A DNA stretch of 10,442 nt from an uncultured Bacillaceae bacterium. GTDB lineage: Bacteria; Bacillota; Bacilli; Bacillales; Pradoshiaceae. Both the position numbers and the translations under genes were made by a program. Of this stretch, positions 5,661 to 10,442 are shown piece after piece (within the stretch, counting starts at the first letter, position 1; every line of letters starts with the position of its first letter). Where the stretch lies: contig CAJGCH010000088.1 in NCBI GenBank assembly GCA_904501845.1, forward strand, positions 1 through 10,442, read 5' to 3'. The notes below the pieces were generated by a model. It worked only from the letters and a program-made list of their open reading frames with translations, was not told the origin of the DNA and made no database searches.

Positions 5661-6263
5661 TTAACGAGAGTAGAACTCAACGATAAGAGCTTCGTTAATT
5701 TCAGCTGGAAGCTCAGAACGCTCTGGTAAACGAGTGAATGTTCCTTCAAGCTTGTCAGCGTCGAATGTTAAGAAATCAGGTACGAAGTTGTTTACTTCGA
5801 TAGCTTCTTTGATAACATCAAGGTTGCGAGATTTTTCGCGAACGCCGATTGTTTGGCCAGCAGTCAAACGGTAAGATGGGATGTCAACGCGACGTCCATC
5901 AACTAGGATGTGACCGTGGTTTACAAGTTGGCGAGCAGCACGACGAGTGCGAGCTAAACCTAAACGGTAAACAACGTTGTCAAGGCGAGATTCAAGAAGA
6001 ACCATGAAGTTCTCACCGTGTTTACCTTGAAGTTTGCCAGCTCTATCAAAGATAGTGCGGAATTGGCGTTCGTTCACACCGTACATGTGACGAAGTTTTT
6101 GTTTTTCTTGCAATTGCAAACCGTATTCGGAAAGCTTTTTGCGTTGGTTAGGACCGTGTTGTCCTGGAGCGTAAGGACGCTTTTCTAATTCTTTACCAGT
6201 ACCGCTTAGGGAAATTCCTAAACGACGGGACAGTTTCCAAGATGGACCTGTATAACGAGCCAT
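5661..6263 (-). CDS. rpsD: 30S ribosomal protein S4
   Basis: A 200-residue primary 16S rRNA-binding protein of the small subunit, important for assembly and decoding accuracy. Its length and sequence fit the Bacillus S4 family: MARYTGPSWKLSRRLGISLSGTGKEL at the start, then LRHMYGVNERQFR, the S4 RNA-binding domain at about 92-155 (SRLDNVVYRLGLARTRRAARQLVNHGHILVDGRRVDIPSY), and the ending ERSELPAEINEALIVEFYSR. There is no cysteine, so it is the zinc-independent form. ATG 6261-6263 is preceded by a strong AAGGAGGAG. The gene is monocistronic, with its own promoter, a long leader and a strong terminator. In B. subtilis S4 represses its own mRNA through the leader, and the structured leader here fits that. 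Confidence 0.98.
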   Translation of the reverse strand: MARYTGPSWKLSRRLGISLSGTGKELEKRPYAPGQHGPNQRKKLSEYGLQLQEKQKLRHMYGVNERQFRTIFDRAGKLQGKHGENFMVLLESRLDNVVYRLGLARTRRAARQLVNHGHILVDGRRVDIPSYRLTAGQTIGVREKSRNLDVIKEAIEVNNFVPDFLTFDADKLEGTFTRLPERSELPAEINEALIVEFYSR

Positions 6264-6447
6264 GAGAGGACTCCTCCTTGATTGTTTTTATTTTTGTAAA
6301 ATAAAAACCGATGTTTACATGCATTACTGCCATTTCATTTTCATGCACCTTCGCCCTAGCAGCAGCGGGTTACGAGATGCACCTCAAAGACTTGAGGAAT
6401 GAAATGAACGAATAAAGACGTGAACATAAGCTGCGATATTTTACACA
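6264..6447 (-). promoter_or_regulatory. rpsD 5' leader, probable S4 autoregulatory RNA
   Basis: About 185 nt lie between promoter and start codon. Two structures are clear in plus coordinates. A perfect 9-bp closing stem joins CATTTCATT 6331-6339 to AATGAAATG 6398-6406. Immediately inside it is a hairpin, CCTCAA 6382-6387 with TTGAGG 6392-6397. The enclosed GC-rich stretch (6340-6381) offers further pairing such as TGCA 6343-6346 with TGCA 6378-6381 and a CCC/GGG pair. Known B. subtilis rpsD mRNA is repressed by S4 through a complex leader fold. The function is assigned from that precedent plus the structure seen here. Confidence 0.7.
6284..6308. repeat. Perfect 11-bp inverted repeat just upstream of the rpsD ribosome site
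   Basis: GTTTTTATTTT 6284-6294 and AAAATAAAAAC 6298-6308 are perfect complements around a 3-nt loop. The pairs are almost all A-T. It sits directly before the ribosome-binding site in the rpsD mRNA, where it could form a weak hairpin or act as an AU-rich enhancer. Confidence 0.6.
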
Positions 6448-6453
6448 AGGAGT

Positions 6454-6482
6454 ATTGTATAATTTATTCACAGGGAAGTCAA
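6454..6482 (-). promoter_or_regulatory. Sigma-A promoter of rpsD
   Basis: On the minus strand, TTGACT (plus 6477-6482) is followed after exactly 17 nt by TACAAT (plus 6454-6459). Each hexamer is one base from consensus and the spacing is ideal. Confidence 0.82.
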
Positions 6483-6512
6483 GGTATTATCTTCTAGCAT
6501 GAAAATGTGAAT

Positions 6513-6540
6513 GGCTGTTTGAAGGATAACAGCCCCTTTT
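6513..6540 (+). terminator. Terminator-like hairpin between ytsP and rpsD, T run on the plus strand
   Basis: GGCTGTT 6513-6519 pairs with AACAGCC 6528-6534 (8-nt loop), followed by CCTTTTT on the plus strand, overlapping the ytsP stop. On the minus strand, where ytsP is transcribed, the same hairpin is followed only by ATTCACATTTT. It could end ytsP transcripts weakly, but it is built better to stop antisense transcription coming across rpsD. Confidence 0.6.
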
Positions 6541-7025
6541 TACAGGACTGATGCCAGGATAGAGATGAATTTGGAAAGTCCTGCTTCATCCTCTTCATCA
6601 AAGCGGTCAAGAATGGGGCTGTCGATATCGAGAACTCCAATCAAGCGTCCTTCCTTCACGATTGGCAGAACGATCTCCGACTGACTGGCTGCATCACAGG
6701 CGATATGTCCCGGGAAATCATGAACGTTTGCGATGCGCATCACTTTCTGTTGTTCGGCTGCGCTTCCGCAAACACCCTTTCCAAGAGGTATCCGGATGCA
6801 GGCTGGAAGTCCTTGGAACGGCCCGAGCACCAATTGGCGGGTATCTTCCTCATATAGATAAAAGCCTACCCAATTAACGTTATCGAGAAAAATATTCAAG
6901 AGGGCGCTCGCATTGCTGAGATTTGCTACTGTATTGGGCTCCCCCGCAATCAAAGCCTCTAATTGTTTGCCCACTAATTGATATTGCTCTGGCTTAGTGC
7001 CAGTGTATTGTTCGACTTGAAACAT
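6540..7025 (-). CDS. GAF-domain free methionine-(R)-sulfoxide reductase
   Basis: A 161-residue single GAF-domain enzyme that reduces free methionine-R-sulfoxide back to methionine with thioredoxin-type reductants, a cytoplasmic redox-repair step. The three cysteines used by the family are all present at C76 (LPACIRIPLGKG), C86 (GVCGSAA) and C110 (HIACDAASQSEIVLP). Their spacing of 10 and 24 residues is the same as C84, C94 and C118 of the E. coli fRMsr enzyme. NWVGFYL and IGVLDIDSP are further family hallmarks. Its place next to rpsD and refZ identifies it as the ortholog of B. subtilis ytsP. ATG 7023-7025 has AAAGGAG a few nt upstream. It diverges from refZ. Confidence 0.93.
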   Translation of the reverse strand: MFQVEQYTGTKPEQYQLVGKQLEALIAGEPNTVANLSNASALLNIFLDNVNWVGFYLYEEDTRQLVLGPFQGLPACIRIPLGKGVCGSAAEQQKVMRIANVHDFPGHIACDAASQSEIVLPIVKEGRLIGVLDIDSPILDRFDEEDEAGLSKFISILASVL

Positions 7026-7090
7026 GATATTTCTCCTTTCCTCCCCATATAGGGATTGAAGCCTCTGATAATCCTGTCTGATTCATTCTT

Positions 7091-7137
7091 TTTGTCGAGA
7101 ACTTATTAAAGGATAAAGCCTCCTGAAAACAGAAGTA
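7091..7137 (+). promoter_or_regulatory. Candidate Spo0A box and sigma-H promoter upstream of refZ
   Basis: TTTGTCGAGA 7091-7100 differs by one base from the 0A box core TGTCGAA. Eight bases downstream, AAAGGATAA 7108-7116 fits the sigma-H -35 (RNAGGAWWW). After 12 nt comes ACAGAAGTA 7129-7137, which fits the sigma-H -10 (RNNGAATWW) except for one base. In B. subtilis refZ is switched on early in sporulation under Spo0A and sigma-H, so this arrangement is expected. Confidence 0.6.
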
Positions 7138-7179
7138 GTCTTTATAGATAACCTTTGTTAAAAGGAGGGGAGTTAACGG

Positions 7180-7824
7180 ATGGACAAGAACTCTAAGACG
7201 AAGGATTCCATTATAGAAGCTGCTATCTACTTATTTTACATGAAAGGTTACTCTGCTACATCTATTCGAGATATTGCGGGTCGTGCCGGAAGCAATTCCG
7301 CGAATATCTCGTATCATTTCCAGCATAAGCAGGGCTTGCTTGAGCATTGCTTTACTGATTTCTTTGAAGGCTACCTGGAAGGGCTTGAACAGATTGGCGA
7401 GCAATTGCCGCGTGTTGGCGCACAGGAATGCCTCCTGCAGTATGCAAGCTTTTGCCTCCATTATTACCGTGAGAACTTTCTGCTCACAAGGCTCGTGCTC
7501 AGAGAAATTTCGGTAGATACGAGTTTGAATCGGGAAGTATATATGACGTATTTGTCCAAGGAGAAATTTCTTCTTAAAATGATATTGGAAGAGGGAAGAA
7601 AACGGAATGAGCTCCGGCCAATCTCCATTCCGATGTTTGTGACGAAATTAAAGGCGATGCTGAATGAGCCGTTTATTCATTCGCAATATTTCATGGAGGT
7701 ATGGCACATCTTCCCGAACGAACCATATTTTACGAATGCGTATTTCACAGAGATTGAGACATTTCTGCAAGAATGCCTGTTCCAAACCATGTACCGAGCG
7801 CCAATTGAACTGGCTAAGGCTTGA
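7180..7824 (+). CDS. refZ: RefZ, TetR-family DNA-binding regulator of FtsZ and chromosome capture
   Basis: A 214-residue protein. The N-terminal TetR helix-turn-helix spans about residues 9-55, with SATSIRDIAGRAGSNSANISYHFQHKQGLL carrying the recognition-helix region and the usual YHF.hK end. The C-terminal part is helical and would form the dimer. In B. subtilis RefZ (YttP) binds sites near the origin, acts on FtsZ and helps position the polar septum and capture the forespore chromosome in sporulation. The identification rests on the TetR fold, length and synteny (ytsP, refZ, hisJ, ezrA). The C-terminal region varies in this family, so synteny carries weight. ATG 7180 follows AAAGGAGGGG at 7161-7170. 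The last 11 bp overlap the end of convergent hisJ. Confidence 0.88.
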   Translation: MDKNSKTKDSIIEAAIYLFYMKGYSATSIRDIAGRAGSNSANISYHFQHKQGLLEHCFTDFFEGYLEGLEQIGEQLPRVGAQECLLQYASFCLHYYRENFLLTRLVLREISVDTSLNREVYMTYLSKEKFLLKMILEEGRKRNELRPISIPMFVTKLKAMLNEPFIHSQYFMEVWHIFPNEPYFTNAYFTEIETFLQECLFQTMYRAPIELAKA

Positions 7825-8635
7825 TTAAGCAGTCACGGATTCCCTGGTCAAGAGCATCGAGACCGCGCCCTAAATCAGATGGGTGATGCGAGTCTGATCC
7901 ATAAACAAGCGGGATACCCAATTTGACCGCTTCCTGGAGAATGGCTGCGGGCGGATAAATCTCTTTGCATAAAGGTTTGAATAAGCCAGCTGTATTTACG
8001 TCAAGCTGGTATCCCTTCTGTCTGATAAGGGGCAAAAGATTGAGCATCTGCCTAGTGGAATCATAGCTGCTAGGATATTTTTTTTGGAATTTGGACACGA
8101 GTGAAAGATGGCCAATCCGTTTTGGCTTGTATGGGCCGAGATCGCTCATGATGGCCTTCTCCAGGGTATCGTAATAGGCATCGTAGACAGCTTCTGTCGT
8201 GCCGAAGCGGCCGATGATGCGTTCGAATTCCTTTTCGCTGTAATCAAGACAGAACCATTCATCCCCTAAGCGGAGGAAATGGACAGAGAGAATGGAATCG
8301 GCCAGATTTGGTCCAAGCTCGCATAATAGTCGTTTGCTTTCTTCCTCATGTCCTTCGATATAATCAATCTCTAGCCCAATTTTAATGGTAATTTTCCCAT
8401 CATAGGTTCTCTGATAGCCTTTCAGCTCTTCTATGTAAGAAGCGAACGTATCAATAGCCATCGAGCTGTCCTTTGTAGGAGCAGGGTCGGAGAAGTTTTC
8501 AGGAAGCGGAGCATGCTCTGTGAAGGTGATCTGTTTATAGCCTAATTGGATTGCCCGCTCGATATAGGCGCTGATTTCCTCATTTGTTCCGTGCGGGCAG
8601 TAATGTGTATGTACATGACCATCATAAATATCCAT
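7814..8635 (-). CDS. hisJ: Histidinol-phosphatase, PHP family
   Basis: Removes phosphate from L-histidinol phosphate, the second-to-last substrate of histidine synthesis, in the cytoplasm. At 273 residues it has the HisJ/HisK length. PHP metal-site motifs are in order: HVH at 7-9 within DGHVHTHYCPHG, TEHAP with H41, GLEIDY at 87-92 (E89, D91), SVHFL in the middle, GHLSLV, and GSDSHHPSDLG near the C-terminus. This is the Gram-positive type, unrelated to the HAD-type HisB. The start codon at 8633-8635 has AAAAGGAGA a few nt upstream. The gene is convergent with refZ (11-bp overlap) and divergent from ezrA, as in B. subtilis, where it is ytvP and lies away from the main his operon. Confidence 0.94.
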   Translation of the reverse strand: MDIYDGHVHTHYCPHGTNEEISAYIERAIQLGYKQITFTEHAPLPENFSDPAPTKDSSMAIDTFASYIEELKGYQRTYDGKITIKIGLEIDYIEGHEEESKRLLCELGPNLADSILSVHFLRLGDEWFCLDYSEKEFERIIGRFGTTEAVYDAYYDTLEKAIMSDLGPYKPKRIGHLSLVSKFQKKYPSSYDSTRQMLNLLPLIRQKGYQLDVNTAGLFKPLCKEIYPPAAILQEAVKLGIPLVYGSDSHHPSDLGRGLDALDQGIRDCLIKP

Positions 8636-8650
8636 TATTTACGTCTCCTT

Positions 8651-8660
8651 TTCGACAAAT
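8651..8660 (-). promoter_or_regulatory. Perfect 0A-box sequence in the hisJ-ezrA intergenic region
   Basis: The minus strand reads ATTTGTCGAA, containing the full TGTCGAA core of Spo0A sites. It lies just upstream of the hisJ ribosome site, within the divergent region shared with ezrA. A 7-base core is expected about once by chance in this much sequence, so function is unproven. Confidence 0.35.
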
Positions 8661-8827
8661 TTTATTTCTTTCGAGAGTATTTGGCAAAAGATAAGTCGTT
8701 TGGGACAATTTTTTGCAGAAAATATCGCTTTTTATGGTTAAAAAAAGTCTTTGCCATGTTATCATTAAATCATTGATATGAACTTGTATACATAAATATT
8801 TGTCTCGTGTTGAATAGGAGGCTTCTT

Positions 8828-10442
8828 ATGAAGTATGTGATAGGGGGACTAGCGCTAATCTTTGTTGCCTTTATCGTTGGGATATTGGTAAGGAAGAAGC
8901 ACTATAAAGAAATTGACAGACTAGCAGATAAGAAAATAGAAATCATGAACAGGCCAATTGCCGAGGAACTGGCTCGGGTGAAAATCCTGAACATGACTGG
9001 TCAGACGGAGCGGCTGTTTGAACGCTGGCGCAAAGAGTGGGATACGATTCAAACGGAGCGGCTGGCAGAAGTGGAAAGCCTGCTCTTTGACGCTGAAGAA
9101 TATACGGATAAATACCAGTTCAAGAAATCAGTGGCCGTCCAGCATGAGATTGACCGGATTCTGGACGAAATTGAGATTACGCTGGCAGCGATTCTCCATG
9201 AACTGAATGATCTTATCGGCAGTGAAGAACAGAATAAGAAACTTGTCGAGGAGCTTTTGATGACCTATCGGGATTCGAAACAGCATTTACTTGCACACCG
9301 TCATTCATTCGGAGTTGCGGCAGAACATCTCGAGCAGGAATTCGAAGAATTGGCTATGGAATTCCAGCTGGTTAATGCACAGACAGAATCGGGCGATTAT
9401 TTAGAGGCTAGGGAGCAGGTTCTGTCCATAGAATCTAAGCTGATTGCCATTAAAGAGAAAATGGAGAAGATTCCAGACCTCTTGGCGAATTGTCAAATAC
9501 ATATTCCAAGCCTGCTGCATGAGCTGAAGACGGGATACACGGAAATGTGTTCTCAGGGATATCCGCTCAGCCACATTTACTTTGAAACGGAATTAGAGAA
9601 GATGGAACAGCAATTAGCTGAAGCCAAATCACTCTTAAAGGAAACAAAGGCAGATGAAGCAGGTCGTGCAATCGAGCAATTGAACGACACGATTCAATCC
9701 TTCTATGACCTTCTTGAAAAAGAAGTGATGGCTCGCCAATATGTATTGTCCGCCAAGAATATGTACCAGCAGAAGCTCGACAAATCAGTCGATCGCCTTG
9801 AACGTTTAGATGACGAGACCGATGTGGTTAAACAAATCTATCAAATGCCGGAAAAAGAGCTTGAGGTCCGTACAAATATTGAAAAGACATTGATCAATAT
9901 TAAGGCGAAGTGGGAGCTCTTAAAGGAAAGGCTCTCCGAAGAGAAGACGGCTTATACGGTATTGAAGGAAGATATTGTTGAACTCGAAGGTAAGCTTAAT
10001 GAACTCGAAAAGGCCCAGCAGGAATTTGAAGAAAAGTTGAATGCCCTTCGCAAGGATGAGCTTGAATCAAGGGAGACAATCCGTAAGCTGCAAATGAATA
10101 TGATGGAATCACTGCGAATGATTCAGGAAAGCAATATGCCGGGTATGCCGACTTCGTATGAATTGATGGTAGTTCAAGCGAAGGAAAGTCTCTCTGATGT
10201 GAAAGAGAAGCTGGATGAAAAGCCGCTGAACATGAATGCAGTCATGCATCATCTCGATATTGCTAGTGTGGCTGTCAGCAGGGTTCGAGAAGCGACTGAG
10301 AATTTGACGGAGCAGGTGCATCTTGCTGAGAAGGTCATTCAATATGGAAACCGCTACAGAAGGCAATATCCGTCCGTTGCGGCCGCATTAAGTGATGCTG
10401 AGAAGAAATTCCGCAATTATCAATATGAGGATGCGCTCGAGC
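8828..10442 (+). CDS. ezrA: EzrA, septation ring formation regulator (3' end cut by window)
   Basis: A membrane-anchored inhibitor and organiser of FtsZ ring assembly. 538 codons are visible without a stop, against about 562 in B. subtilis, so only the last few dozen residues are missing. Residues about 3-22 (YVIGGLALIFVAFIVGILV) form the single N-terminal membrane anchor, followed by RKKHYKEIDRL. The rest is a long, charged, heptad-like helical rod in the cytoplasm, the spectrin-like repeats of EzrA. The conserved QNR motif is present as IQYGNRYRR near residue 505, the segment needed for localisation at mid-cell. ATG 8828 has TAGGAGG 8815-8821 upstream. It is divergent from hisJ. No promoter in 8636-8827 was convincing. 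Confidence 0.95.
   Translation, partial: MKYVIGGLALIFVAFIVGILVRKKHYKEIDRLADKKIEIMNRPIAEELARVKILNMTGQTERLFERWRKEWDTIQTERLAEVESLLFDAEEYTDKYQFKKSVAVQHEIDRILDEIEITLAAILHELNDLIGSEEQNKKLVEELLMTYRDSKQHLLAHRHSFGVAAEHLEQEFEELAMEFQLVNAQTESGDYLEAREQVLSIESKLIAIKEKMEKIPDLLANCQIHIPSLLHELKTGYTEMCSQGYPLSHIYFETELEKMEQQLAEAKSLLKETKADEAGRAIEQLNDTIQSFYDLLEKEVMARQYVLSAKNMYQQKLDKSVDRLERLDDETDVVKQIYQMPEKELEVRTNIEKTLINIKAKWELLKERLSEEKTAYTVLKEDIVELEGKLNELEKAQQEFEEKLNALRKDELESRETIRKLQMNMMESLRMIQESNMPGMPTSYELMVVQAKESLSDVKEKLDEKPLNMNAVMHHLDIASVAVSRVREATENLTEQVHLAEKVIQYGNRYRRQYPSVAAALSDAEKKFRNYQYEDALE

Noticed and set aside
6662..6877. Plus-strand frame inside ytsP
   Set aside because: It is antisense to a well-conserved GAF enzyme and codes for no recognisable sequence.
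7231..7516. Frames on both strands inside refZ
   Set aside because: They overlap the conserved TetR helix-turn-helix coding sequence in other frames and have no start signals.
8546..8776. Short plus-strand frame across the hisJ start and the intergenic region
   Set aside because: Its first part is antisense to the HisJ metal-site motif and there is no ribosome site; the intergenic part is simply AT-rich.
9018..9206. Short plus-strand frame within ezrA
   Set aside because: It is out of frame inside the continuous EzrA reading frame, which has no stop from 8828 to the window end.
10109..10366. Minus-strand frame within the 3' part of ezrA
   Set aside because: It is antisense to the conserved EzrA QNR region and has no family resemblance.
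1..10442. Insertion sequence, prophage or CRISPR array
   Set aside because: No transposase, integrase or phage gene, no terminal inverted repeats with target duplications, and no regularly spaced repeats were seen.

Overview
The window comes from a low-GC Gram-positive endospore former of the Bacillaceae. The right half carries a conserved Bacillus block in its usual order: rpsD, a ytsP-type free-methionine-sulfoxide reductase, refZ (yttP), hisJ and ezrA. The proteins closely match the B. subtilis families. RefZ, EzrA and a leader-regulated S4 gene with strong AAGGAGG ribosome sites all point to Bacillus or a close relative. From memory of the B. subtilis order, ytrP (dgcP), which lies between rpsD and ytsP there, is absent here.

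Left part (1 to about 5610): an AT-rich accessory run of six genes, all on the plus strand. They are the 3' end of an AAC(6')-like GNAT acetyltransferase, a small two-helix membrane protein of unknown role, a HAD hydrolase, a glutaminyl-tRNA synthetase (glnS) behind a complete glutamine-type T-box leader, a NUDIX hydrolase and an ANT-like nucleotidyltransferase. The gaps between these genes hold copies of one intergenic element. It has two parts: a terminator-like hairpin with the loop AAGAA, and a second hairpin of about 35 nt with a conserved interior. Copies lie after the GNAT, HAD, glnS and NUDIX genes. A diverged copy follows the membrane-protein gene. A partial copy in inverted orientation lies between the last accessory gene and the rpsD terminator. 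The layout of one gene plus one structured element, with mixed resistance-like enzymes in one direction, looks like a gene-cassette array. No integrase is visible.

Right part (about 5610 to 10442): rpsD is on the minus strand, with a clear sigma-A promoter and a long structured leader that fits S4 autoregulation. Next is the minus-strand ytsP gene. It diverges from plus-strand refZ, whose upstream region has a near-consensus Spo0A box and a near-consensus sigma-H promoter. refZ converges on hisJ with an 11-bp overlap. hisJ diverges from ezrA, which runs off the right edge just after its QNR motif.

The two halves appear functionally separate. The left is a patchwork of stand-alone enzymes with their own terminators. 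The right is housekeeping (translation, redox repair, histidine synthesis) plus cell-division and sporulation control by EzrA and RefZ. The most interesting signals are the bipartite intergenic element and the T-box-controlled GlnRS with an altered HIGH motif. GlnRS is unusual in bacilli, which normally make Gln-tRNA through GatCAB.
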